A stretch of 64,000 nt of DNA. Source: Plasmopara viticola (lineage: Eukaryota > Oomycota > Peronosporomycetes > Peronosporales > Peronosporaceae). Numbering within the stretch: the first letter of the stretch is position 1; the number at the start of each line of letters is the position of its first letter. The position numbers and the translations under genes are program-made. The notes under the pieces are model-generated. The model had not been told where the DNA came from. It was given only the letters and a program-made list of their open reading frames with translations, and made no database searches. Of the stretch, positions 45,523-56,032 are shown piece by piece. The DNA is taken from the NCBI GenBank assembly GCA_001695595.3, contig MBPM02000052.1, positions 515,476-579,475 of the forward strand. Reading direction: 5' to 3'.

Positions 45523-45845
45523 ATGTAATGTATTACGTTATCGCGTTGCCAACTTATGCACGTGCTAGGCTCAGCCTGGCTAGTCCACAGCATAGAGTGG
45601 TGTCCGCATACGTCGGGTGTCGTTCGGTGGGCAGTGCAGCCAGCACCGAGGTCGTGAGGGTCTTCCATTATTTTGTTTTGCTCTGACTTGGTAAGAGCCC
45701 AGGTGGCACCCTGGTGCTGTAGACCGTCGCGTCGAGGGTGAGACTCGTTAGAGACCTGCAGATGCCCGAGAGCACCTGCCCGAAGCGCGCAAGCATTTAG
45801 CCCCCGCGCTTGAAAGGAGGGCGTCACCCCAACTTTTTCCGCGAT
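45523..45845 (-). mobile_element. Short LINE-derived element copy S7
   Basis: Minus-strand three-block element inside a segment B relic. Flanks AACAAAAGCTA (45512-45522) and AACAGAAGCTA (45846-45856) are an 11-bp target duplication with one mismatch. The empty site in the E3 unit is at 31360-31370. Confidence 0.88.
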
Positions 45846-46100
45846 AACAGAAGCTACTCTTCTTTTAAAATCCTAACCACAATAGTTCAGCTTCATTAAG
45901 CGCTCAACTGCACGAACCACAATTTTTCGTTTGCTCTGGCTGTCTATCCCACTAAAAATGTAGGGGGTTCCATTTCAATATGACCTACAACCCGCTTCTA
46001 GAAGTTAAGTCGACCAAAGCGACCCTAGATGCATGTCGGTGCACATTCGTCGGCCTATGTACAATTTGTGCTTCCGTACGGTAAGACTGAATAATAAGCA

Positions 46101-47770
46101 ATGCAGTAAGTGATGAAACGGCTATGGTCAGGTACAGGGATTAATCTCGAGAGTGGTTCGGTATTGTTCAGAGGTTTGAAGTTTGAGGTTAGTAAGTAAG
46201 TAAAGCGTAAATTAGTACAACATCGTGGTAGAAAGTTTTACCGAACTTTCTAAATACATTCGCGAATTTGGTGCAGCTGATGTAACGATTATTGTTTTAT
46301 GCTTTTAGAGCTCATTTTCATGTTGTATCGAGCTAGCTTGGACGTTCAAAAAGGATTTGAAGATTCTATGCTACTGCAACGTACGTACTTATGCCTCCAT
46401 GACGTCAAGACTGCAGTTTGAGACTATCATGTAGCTATTCACAGAACGTTAAAGCGTTCCAAAGCGATACAAAATTGTGTGCATTCAAGATGCTTGCCCA
46501 TTTGCTGCACAATTCACATATATGTCAACATTTTAGCTGCTCCCAATTTAAATTTACAAACTCGTTGGATAACAGGCGTAGACGCATCAATCAGAGACGC
46601 TCATCGACACTGGACGGCTTGCCAATTGGCTACGCATCGCGGAGTTCAACGCATGGTATATGTCCACAGACGAAGTGATTTAGCCAAGCGAATTGGGACG
46701 AAAGTCAGTCGATTGAGCTTTCATACATAAATTTGTGTTCTGCAGCATGCCACATATGTTATGCCTAAGGCCTTTCTTGAATAAATAGAACGGGTGTTTG
46801 CGCCTAAAAAATGCTGTGCGTAAATTTGCGCGAGTGTGCACAGCGAAGTCACTCACCAGATTTTCCAACCGAATTACTGAGGAATATCGACGAGCGCTTG
46901 AATGGCTGACCGAAATTGTTGAAGTGAAATGAACATGTTTGTGCAGTCCATATCACATTGACGTCTTGTAGCGTGGAATTATATAAACAGTAACTACTGA
47001 GCGCAAGAAAGCTTCTTGTGATCGCTTGTCGCTAAGACATTGAACGATTTGTATCGGCAAGCTAAGAGTTCGCTAAATATGATTGCCAACAACGGATTTA
47101 CCTCTAACGCCCAGCAAGCAGATATGGACTGCTTGGAGCCCATTCGATGGCGTTCAATAATACAATATGCTGCAATTTTATTAATTGAGAGAGCGGTTTT
47201 ACATCTTATTGGTGTGCCAAGTAAAACTTCCTTCCAACTGTTAAAAATATTGCCAAATTTTCATGCAATGAACATAAAGAAATGAGAGCTCCGCACTATA
47301 TTATTGCCTATGGTATGACAAACCTTAAGGCAAAGCCAGTAAGTAAATTGACTAACATGGAAAGCGATTTCATTCGCACTGGCTCACAGCGCTAGACTTG
47401 GACATAATTTACACCGCCAACTGTTCGACTGGATCTTGTCGAAGAATTGTGCGGTGCACCACTTATTACTTGGAATAGAAGAAGATCACGGAGAAGTCGA
47501 TAAAATAGAATCTCAAGGTGCCACATTGGCTTCTGATGTAAGCAAGAAGAACAATCTATGCGGTGAAAGTGATGAAAATTGTCGCAAGGGCCCTAAGGGA
47601 GCTCGGAAGCTACAGCCCTATTTGCTAAGTGTTTGACAGTAGCTCCCGTTAGCATGGCTCGAAGTCGTTAGTAATCATTAGATTGAAACCTTGTTGTGTG
47701 ATCTATCTTTTTAATAAACTGCTTTCATCGTGGTGCAAATTTTGACTGTATCTTACAGTGTAAATAACGA
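46101..47770 (+). pseudogene. Gag-like repeat relic (R segment), unit E5/E6
   Basis: Close copy of 31641-33300. Open stretches encode ITGVDASIRDAHRHW (46567-46610), IANNGFTSNAQQADMDCLEP and LHLIGVPSKTSFQLLKILP (47075-47260), and LCGESDENCRKGPK (47550-47590), a decayed knuckle-like motif. They are in different frames with stops between. Confidence 0.35.
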
Positions 47771-47999
47771 TGAAAGTAGAGATTTTTGTGTGTTCCTTTA
47801 GTGCGAGCACGCTCTTTTATTCATTTAAAAGAAGACTTTATGATAAACCTTGCTTAAAAGCAAGAAAGTGTAGGTTCTTCATAAATTACTTCGATCAAGC
47901 AAGAAATTTTCGTCATGCCACTTCCTCCGGGTTACGCCGGAAACATTTATGGCACAGATGGAGCTTTGTAAGTGCTTCTGTCATAAATACTACCTAGGC

Positions 48000-49419
48000 T
48001 CAGTCCATGTTGATGTCTTTGAGCGCCAATGCTGTGGATGGAGGCGCCAGCGAGTGTGAACTGTGCACATTCGGGTGCTGATACGGGGCAAAAGCACTGC
48101 TTGGACCGCCAAGGCTGAGTCTCGAATTTGAAGTAACAGAGGAGTGGTCGCCTGGCTTATACGGGGCAAAAGCACTGCTTGGACCGCCAAAGCTGGACCT
48201 TGATCTTTTCGCAGAAACAAGGTGGTCGCCTGAGGCCGTCAATGTCGTCAAAAGCGGCATAACCGACTTTTCATTTTGCATCTTTGATTGCTTGGATGGA
48301 CGACTGGTTGTGTCGACGTTGCCATCAAAGGTACGCTTTGATTTTTGCGTAACGACGGCGCGATCGCTTCTGGACATCGATGCCCCGTTAGGTGGCCAAG
48401 TCGGATGCGAACTTTGCACTTTTGAGTGCGCATGTCGAGCCATGGTACTGCTTTTGCCTGTGTTGCCAGCCGGATTAAAATTCAGGTTAAATGACACGCC
48501 ATCTCGATCAGGCTGGAATCGTTTAAAAACGTTGTACATTCGCACCCATCTCTGATAATGCAAATTGAGCAAGTAGTTGAGCACGCCGAACCTTAGCGAT
48601 TCCGACAAATTTTCCCACTGTTCCCACACTAACTGGTTCGTTTTCATATTCTGCATAGCTATGAGCACATACCGCTGCGCTTGATGCTCAAGATGTTGCT
48701 TGTGGACATATTTGGAACTTCTCTTGATTTTCCAGCCCAACATGCCCCAAAGATAAGATGTCTCCTTGGGAGTTGGTAATACATTTGGGTCGCAAAGGTT
48801 GGCAAACACTGCGTGGACTCGCTCGATCTTCTTCTCGTGCCTTTCATATAAACCATTGGCCTCATACCGTGAAAGCCGACTTTCCACTCTTTTATACTGA
48901 GAATCACATTGCCGGATATATCACGAGAAGCATCGCCAATGCCGACGTTCTTACCAGAAGGATTCCAATGTTTCTGCAATGCTTCCTCTGCGCCTTTTGC
49001 AGCCACTTTTAACTCCTCATACTCTTTAGATTTTTCCATCTCCTTCATAGCCTCTGCAGCATATAGCATCTTCTCTACCACCTCAGGTCGAGGCTGCGCA
49101 TTATTTGCAGGATCAGCAGCATATGGCGTCTTCTTCACAGCATTTGAAGCGCGTGGCTTCGTTTCTATAATCTCTGCAGCAAGTGGCAACTTTTGGACAC
49201 CCTCATTGATCATGCTTGCTAAAACAGAGTAGACTGAGCGCTCTTCATTCGCTAAGTCGTCGTGCACGCCACGGCTTCCTCGAAGAAACCGATTTGGCAG
49301 AGACTCCACGCCCACAATACCGGCTGTTGTGACGTCAGGAGCGGGTGGCCAGGTTCTGCAGCTATCTGGCTGCTGGTCACGGCAAAAATAGCAGTCAAGA
49401 CGGAATACGCACCACACAT
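48000..49419 (-). pseudogene. Effector E6, frameshifted and early-stopped
   Basis: ATG at 49419 starts MCGAYSVLTAIFAVTSSQIA. Near 49340-49350 about 13 nt present in E3 are missing, which shifts the frame before the RxLR region. In the next frame LPNRFLRGSR and NEERSVYS are intact. A second shift of one nucleotide lies near 48845 (CATATAAACC against CAAACACAACC in E4). The third frame runs from KIERVHAVFANLCD to a stop at 48000-48002 caused by a one-base loss shared with E4, so the LSLGGIYD end is lost. Three lesions make a full-length product unlikely. About 48225-48355 resembles E5/E7 while its flanks resemble E4. Confidence 0.85.
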
Positions 49420-49589
49420 GGATGTATGGGGATGAAAAATCACTATGGTATCCGAATGCCAGTCAAAAAATAAACGGGTGATATCGTACCGATACATATG
49501 TCAGCCATTCAGTAGCATAGGACTGTATGGATACATTTCGTGCTACTTTTCTTTACAAATACTACAAATACTACGTAAAGTATTCAATT

Positions 49590-49921
49590 AAATGCTTGCG
49601 AGTTCATTGCCAACCTCTGCGACGAGAATGTACAACCAACACCCGCAGAAATGTCTTACCTTTGGGGCATATTACATTGCCATGTTCCAAAATGTATTAC
49701 CGGCCGTACGTCATGCACCGTGATCTGTGCTTCAAGGCTTGCGGATCGAAGAGGAATTCATTACCGAATTTAGCCTGATAATAACGCTGCGCCGTTGAAC
49801 CTGGTTAAATCTGGCAACACAGGCACCAGCAGTGCTATGGTTTTACATGAGCACCATATTGTGCACAGTATATATCCGTCTGAGTCATTGAATGCGGCAT
49901 CTAAGGGTCCTCAATCTATAA
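49590..49921 (+). pseudogene. Effector relic P6, truncated at both ends
   Basis: Same structure and breakpoints as P4: begins at TTCATTGCCAACCTCTGCGAC and ends at AAGGGTCCTCAATCT. Fragments PAEMSYLWGILH and SGNTGTSSAM-like are visible. Confidence 0.7.
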
Positions 49922-50290
49922 AGACAGGTTTTTTCATGTCTTTCTGTTGCGCTAAAACAGGGCCAGATTAGACGTTGCGATTTTCTTCATGACTGACCAT
50001 CCACACGATCAGTATGAGAAATACGATCGTTCATTTTCAAAGGCGCCAAATTCAAAATCATAAAAAAAGAGATAGCTCCGTAAGCTCTCTCCTTATCGAG
50101 TTAATAGACAGCGATGAAACCATCGCGTACACTTTTGGCGAAAAACGCAGGTATTTTTTTACCAGGACGAGCAACCTTTGACCTCACATCATTCATGAAG
50201 TGTTAGGTTGAATTTGTTAGGTTGCAATACTACATAGCTATTAGCTTCGTCCATCATTTTAAATCTTTCTTGAGCACTTTTTTCAAGAGG
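49922..50290. other. Spacer after P6 (type Y)
   Basis: Nearly the same as 35812-36240. No gene is supported. Confidence 0.45.
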
Positions 50291-50398
50291 ACAACTGCTT
50301 ATCCCAGCCTTACTCTTTAAGAAATGTTGTTTATTGTCGTTACTGACAACTTCTTATCCGAGCCTTACTCTTTAAGAAATGTTGTTTATTGTTGTAAG
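50285..50398. repeat. Tandem duplication in the E6-unit spacer
   Basis: A block of about 58 bp holding CTTACTCTTTAAGAAATGTT occurs twice in a row. The E4-unit equivalent (36215-36255) has one copy. Confidence 0.75.
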
Positions 50399-50399
50399 T

Positions 50400-52410
50400 G
50401 ATGCGTGCGTTACAAATGTCTTTTTGATGGATGTTTGCTTCAGGAATGGATAGTATACCGCAGCCTACCCTACCCAATCTGCAGACAAATAAGGAAGCGA
50501 TTAGGTAGGTCAGGCTACGTGTGAGCTCAATTTTGAGGTCTGCTAGCGCACACGACTTCTTTCCCGCCTAAAAAAGCGCTAGCTTCATCAGTGTATACAT
50601 AAATTAAAGGATGCAGGTAGCCTCCATTATTGAAGTGCCTCTTTCCGGACAAATCAAGGTACCAATGGCCTATGGGTAAGCCGTTTGCTCGCAAAGGTGC
50701 AGGCAATTAATTTATGGATTAATGAAAGCTGATAGCCTCCACTTTGTAAGTGTCTGGATACACTAAAGACCTGAGGGTCAACCCTGCCCTCAAAGATGCA
50801 GTCAGAAACGATAAATGAGGTGTTTCAAAACTCTTTCGCAAAGGAGCACGTAGTCCAAAACAATTGTCAAACGAAGTCTAGCCGTGAGTAGACTTGCCCC
50901 TTCGGATCACCGTAGCATTGCACTTCCTCCGCGCGAATAGTGGCGTTCACAGACTTAGGGAATTAAGTCCAGTCTTACACACTAAAGCGGCTTCGATGAG
51001 AGCAATTGCTGCCTCTAGATGCAATAAACAAGCACATATGCTTTGACGATCCTAAATAGAGCCAATGAAGAAAATTACCGGCTCGCCCGAATGCTTTGAA
51101 AGGGCACCGATAGATTTCACGGCCAGCCAGTGGTGGTGGGACGCCCCGTTTGAATACCGATCCCTTGTGATGAGTGTGCGTTTGGTGCAAGCCATTTTCT
51201 AATGGCCTGACAGGATCTGGGAAACTCAAAATTGATGGTCTGCTTGCTGTACACTCATGTGTACGATAGCTCACAATCGCTTATATAACGAGGTATGGAA
51301 GAGACCATAGTTGCAAGACTGGTTTGATTATCGTGCCATTTAATACAACATTCAGCAGCGATTATTCTGGCTAACCGGTAACTCCTTTTTGTGTTGACCG
51401 TGTCGATAGATTGCCAACTCCATGCAACTTTGAAGAAATCGCAGCTTAACCAAACAAAATATTTGTTTAAGGCAAATCAACTTAAGTCTTGGTCAAATAA
51501 TCGGGTGTTTAACTAATTCTGTACGGTATAGTTGTTTCACGAGAAAGGGTCTGCGGCATTCTGTGAACGTGTCACGTGCACCCAAATATTCAAAAATCGA
51601 AACAGCCTTCGTAGCCATTTCTACCTTCAAGCTTTATCAGCTTGAAATCTACATGAGACTCTTCCGTCCGGGCACCGGAGTCTGTAGCTACTAAACCCTC
51701 AATTATAGACTTTTTCGTAGGGCTTAAAAACGTGGCAGCTGGGAGTCCTGCAGCTTTGGCCGTCTTCTCAGGCTCACTATAGCCAGCAAGTTTATCGAGC
51801 AGTCCCAAAGTGCTTGCTCGACAGTTGTGGAGGTGAGATTATTGATTTTTTAAATCTGTGCAAGATATAAAACCTTATCGCGTGGACGGAACATCAATAA
51901 CAAGAAGTACTAGGTAGGGTTGCTCGTTGCACAAAGAGGCTTGGAGAAGGATATTTGACCTTTTTGTGAGTGACCGTTCATCATCCCTGATCTCAAGAAA
52001 ATCGACATGTTCAGTGCATTTAAATGTAAAGCGAATTTATCATTGTCTTGTTTGTAATTTTTTATATGCACTAATGCCAGTTCAGTAGTCTCCGCATACG
52101 ATATGTATTTTTTTTATACTTGTCAGATTGTTTCAGTAGGCAAAGCTGCTTGAGTTCGGATAGGTGCAACAAAAGCTACTTTTCTTTTCTAATTCTAGCC
52201 CAGATTTTATCACAATAGCTCAACTTCATTAAGCGCTCCATTGCACAGTCCACACTTCTCCGTTTGCTCCGACTGTCCAATTCACAAAAAATGTCGGTGC
52301 TGCAATTCCAATATGACCTCCAACCCGCTTTTAGAAGTAAGTCTACCAGAGCGACCCTAGATGTATGTCGGTACACATTTGTCGGCCTAAGTCCGATTTG
52401 AGCTTCCATT
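50400..52410 (-). pseudogene. Relic of unknown gene family, segments B-C-D (unit E6)
   Basis: The 5' end is clear. ATG at 52409 gives MEAQIGLRPTNVYRHTSRVA, followed by ELDSRSKRRSVDCAMERLMK and LSYCDKIWARIRK. In other frames follow LCNEQPYLVLLVIDVPSTR, then LLDKLAGYSEPEKTAKAAGL, ATFLSPTKKS and LVATDSGARTEESHVDFKL (51808-51590). Segment C (51274-50530) gives RPLENGLHQTH-like and CYGDPKG-like readings. Joined by homology this looks like the N-terminal half of one gene, but I see no intact copy. Confidence 0.5.
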
Positions 52411-54160
52411 CGGTAAGACTAAATACTAAGCAATGCAGTAAGTGATGAAACGGGATCAGGGATTTATCTCAAGAGTGGTACGGTATTGCTTGGAGGTTTA
52501 AAAATAGTAAGTAAGTTTGTAAGTAGAGTGCAAATTAGTAAAACATCGTGGTAGAAAATTCGACAAAAAATATACTTAATATATCCACAAATTTGGTTGC
52601 AGCTGATGTAACTATTTTTTTCTATATGCTTATATACCTCATTTTTATGTTGTCTCGAGCTTGTATGGACGTTCAAAAAGGATTTGAAGATACAAGGCTA
52701 CTGCAACGTTCGTACGTATGCCTCTGTGACATCAAGACTGCAGTTTGATACTATCATGTGGCTATCCACAGAGCGTTAAAGCGATTCGAAGCGATACAAG
52801 ATAGCGTGCATTCAAGATGCTTGCCCATTTAATGCACAGTTTTCATTTATGTCAACATTCAAGCTTCTTCCCATGCACAGTTTTCATTTGTGTCAACATT
52901 TTAGCCTTTACTTATTTTCATAAATTCGTTCTATATCAGGCGGTAGTTCATCAATCAGAGGCACTCACCAACACTGAAGGGATTGCCAATTGGCTACGCA
53001 TCGCAAAGTTCAGCACATGGTATATGTCCACAGACGAAGTGATCTAGCCAAGTGGATGGGGACGAAAGTCAGTGAGTTGAGCTTATATACATAAATTTGT
53101 GCTCTGGTATATACCCAGCATGCTACATATGTTGTGCTTTAGTCATTTCGTAACAAAATAGAACGAATAATCGCGCCTAGAAATTGCTGTGCGTGAAATG
53201 GCGAGGGTGTGCACAACGAAGTCACTGAACAAATTTTTTAAATCGAATTACTGAGAAAATTCGGCGAGCGCTTGAATGACTGACCAAAATTGGTGAAGTG
53301 GAATGGTCGTGTTTGTGCAGTTCATGTCACATTGACGTTGAAGATCGTGGAATTAAATAAAGAGTAACTAATAAGCGCAAGAAAGCTTCTTATGGTCATT
53401 TGTCGCTAATACGTTAAACGATACGTTTCGGCAAGCAAAGAGTTCGCTTAATATGATTGCCAACAACGGATTTACCCCTAACGTTCAACAAGCAAATATG
53501 GACTGCTTGGAGCCCATTCGATGGCGGGTTAATGATGCGATGTGCTGCAAATGTATTAATTGAGAGAGCGGTATTACATCTTGTTGGTGTGCCAAGTAAA
53601 ATTTCCTTACAACTGTTTAAATAATTGGTCAGTTTCCATGCAATGACAATGAAGAAATGAGATCTAAGCACTATATTGCCTACGGTACGGCAAACAGCTA
53701 GTAAGTGTTTTGACTAACATGAAAAGCGTTTCCATTCGCACTGGCACGCAGCGCTAGACTTGGACTTGATTTACACTGCCAATTGTTCGACTTGATCTTG
53801 CCGAAGGATTGTGCGGTGCACCACCTCTCTCTTGAAATAGAAGAAAAACAAAGAGAAGTCGAGAATGAGAATCTCAAGGTGCCACATTGCTTGTTAAAGT
53901 AATCAAAAAGAACAATTGCATTTGTATTTTATGCGGTGAAAGTAATGAAAGTCGTCGCATGTGCCCTTAGAGAGCTCGGATGCAGCAGCCCTTATTGCTA
54001 AGTGTTTGACAGTGGCTCGAAGTCGTTAGTTATGATTAAACTGAGACCTTCTTGTGTGATCTGTTAATTTCAATATATGGTGATGCAAATTTTGACTGTA
54101 TCTAACTATAGTTCACTATTAAGGCGCGCTCTGGTATTTATTAAAAAAAGACGTTTTAGC
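52411..54160 (+). pseudogene. Gag-like repeat relic (R segment), unit E6/E7
   Basis: Close copy of 38625-40170 but with the S5 target region intact. It encodes MDVQKGFEDTRLLQRSYVCL (52668-52727) and, at 53920-53970, CICILCGESNESRRMCP, the knuckle-like motif. A block of about 34 bp (TGCACAGTTTTCATTTRTGT) is tandemly duplicated at 52835-52905. Confidence 0.4.
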
Positions 54161-54251
54161 AAACCCATAAAAGCAGGCAAATGTAGGTTCTTCACAAATC
54201 ACTTTAATACAATTCGAAACTTCTCGTCATGCCACTTCACGACGAAAACCT

Positions 54252-55865
54252 CTATGGCGCAGATGGAGTTTTGTAGGTGCTTTTGTCATATATGCCACCC
54301 AGACTCAAATCCGTATCGATGTCTTTGAGCGTCAATGCAGTGGATGGGGGCGTCAATGCAGTGGATAGGGGCGTCAATGCAGTGGTTGGGGGCGTCAATG
54401 CAGTGGTTGGGGGCGTCAATGCAGTGGATGGGAGCGCCAGCGAGTGTGAATTGTGCACATTCGGGTGCTGATACGGGGCAAAAGCACTGCTTGGACCGCC
54501 AAGGCTGAGTCTCGAATTTGAAGTCATAGAGGAGTGGTCGCCTGGCTTATATGGGACGAAACTACGGCTAAGACCGCCTGGCTTATATGGGACAAAAGTA
54601 CGGCTTGGACCGCCAAAGCTGAAGCTCGATCTTTTAGCAGAGGCGGAGTGGTCGCCTGAGGCCGTCAATCTCGTCACAAGCGGCACAAGCGGCACAACCG
54701 ACTTTGAATTTTGCATCTTTGATTGCTTGGCTGGACGACTGGTTGTGTCGACGTTGCCATCAAAGGTACGCTTTGATTGTTTAGTTACGACGGCGCGATC
54801 GCTTCTGGACGTCGATGCCCCATTAAGTGGCTCAGACGGATGCGAACTATGCACTTTTGAATGCGCACGTAGAGCCAAAGCACTGCTTGTGCCTGTGTTG
54901 CCAGCCGGATTGAACTTCAGGTTCAATGGCGCACCATTTCTATCAAGCTGATTTCGGTTGAAAATGTTGTACATTCGCACCCATCTCTGGTAGTGCAAAT
55001 TGAGCAAGTAGTTGAGCACGCCGAACCTTACGGATTCCGGCAAATTTTCCCACTGCTTCCACAATACCTCGTTATTTTTCAAACGCTGCATCGCCAAGAG
55101 CACATGCCGCTGCGCTTGGTAAACAAGATCTTTTTTGCGGTCATATTTGGGATATTTCTTCTTCCGTCCTACCATGCTCCAAAGATGCGACGTCTCCTCG
55201 TATGTTGGTTTTACATTGCCGTCGCAGAGGTTGGCAAACTCTGTGCGAATTTGCTCGATTTTCTCTTCGTGCTTGACAGACACTTCCATTGGCCTCATGC
55301 CGTGAAAGCTGACTTTCCACTCTTTTAAGCCGTAGATCACATTGCCAGATATATCACGAGAAGCATCGCCAGTTCTGACGTCCTCACCAGATGGCGTCCA
55401 ATGTTTCTGCAATGCTTTGCCTGCGGCTTCCGTGGCCACTCTCAACGCATCATACTTTTTAGATTTTTCCATCTCCTCTCTAGCCTCTGTAGCATATAGC
55501 AGCTTCTCCACCACCTCAGGTCGTGGTTGCGCATTACTTGCAGGATCTGCAGCGGGTGGCGTCTTCTTCTTAGCCTTTGCAGCGCGTGGCTTCACTGTAA
55601 TTAACTCTGCAACACGTGGCAACTTTTCGACACCCTCATTTATCATGCTCGCTAAAACAGAATAGATAGAGCGTTCTTCATTCGCCAAGTCGTAGTGATC
55701 GTTCCGGATACCTCGAAGAAATCGATTCGGCAGCGGCTTCGCGACAGCATTACTGGCTGCTATGGCGTCGTGATCGAAGATTTGGAGCGGATGGCCAAAT
55801 TCGGCAGCTACCTGGCTGCTGGTCACGATGAAAAGGGCAGTTAAGACGGAATACGCACCACACAT
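54252..55865 (-). CDS. Secreted RxLR-EER effector E7
   Basis: 537 aa from ATG at 55865. It has signal peptide 1-21, RFLR at 48-51 and EER at 63-65. GDASRDISGN is at 166-175, EWKVSFHGMRPM follows, and the SVRFGVLNYLLNLHYQRWVR region is at about 278-297. Basic segments are GRKKKYPKYDRKK (233-245) and KQSKRT. FVPYKPG occurs twice (about 424-442), then AFAPYQHPNVH. Five variant PPSTALT units cover 478-512 (LPSTALT, PPTTALT, PPTTALT, PLSTALT, PPSTALT), then LSLGGIYDKS. It is very close to E5. The upstream box found before E1, E2, E3 and E5 is deleted here, so expression may differ. Confidence 0.92.
   Translation of the reverse strand: MCGAYSVLTALFIVTSSQVAAEFGHPLQIFDHDAIAASNAVAKPLPNRFLRGIRNDHYDLANEERSIYSVLASMINEGVEKLPRVAELITVKPRAAKAKKKTPPAADPASNAQPRPEVVEKLLYATEAREEMEKSKKYDALRVATEAAGKALQKHWTPSGEDVRTGDASRDISGNVIYGLKEWKVSFHGMRPMEVSVKHEEKIEQIRTEFANLCDGNVKPTYEETSHLWSMVGRKKKYPKYDRKKDLVYQAQRHVLLAMQRLKNNEVLWKQWENLPESVRFGVLNYLLNLHYQRWVRMYNIFNRNQLDRNGAPLNLKFNPAGNTGTSSALALRAHSKVHSSHPSEPLNGASTSRSDRAVVTKQSKRTFDGNVDTTSRPAKQSKMQNSKSVVPLVPLVTRLTASGDHSASAKRSSFSFGGPSRTFVPYKPGGLSRSFVPYKPGDHSSMTSNSRLSLGGPSSAFAPYQHPNVHNSHSLALPSTALTPPTTALTPPTTALTPLSTALTPPSTALTLKDIDTDLSLGGIYDKSTYKTPSAP
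54330..54434 (-). repeat. 21-bp coding minisatellite in E7
   Basis: Five tandem 21-bp units encoding the PPSTALT-type repeats. Unit sequences differ from those in E5 (GTGGTTGGGG and GTGGATAGGG variants), so the arrays changed independently after duplication or exchanged units. Confidence 0.9.
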
Positions 55866-56032
55866 GGTAAGAGGGAGAATCACTAGGGTATTTTGTGCCC
55901 GTTCGAATAATTCAAATTAAATTGGTGATATCATACCGATACATATGTCAACCATTCAGTAGCCTAGGACTTACTATTATTTAGACATACTACAGAATAT
56001 AATTAATACGGTAAATTATGAGATAATCCTCC

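Larger units (their letters stand above)
43561..46100 (-). pseudogene. Relic of unknown gene family, segments B-C-D (unit E5), split by S7
   Basis: Segment C at 44590-43740 gives YFNGASHHHWPAVDSIGDPF, EPIVFFVGSSETMCLL and ALVEAALVFRDWP. Segment B at 46090-44960 gives TSTTVERAIWNCSINFLAP and, in another frame, GARTEES-like pieces. It is cut by element S7 at 45523-45845. A stretch at 43890-44040 (TTCTCCAGAGCGACTAG onward) has no match in the other units. Confidence 0.5.
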
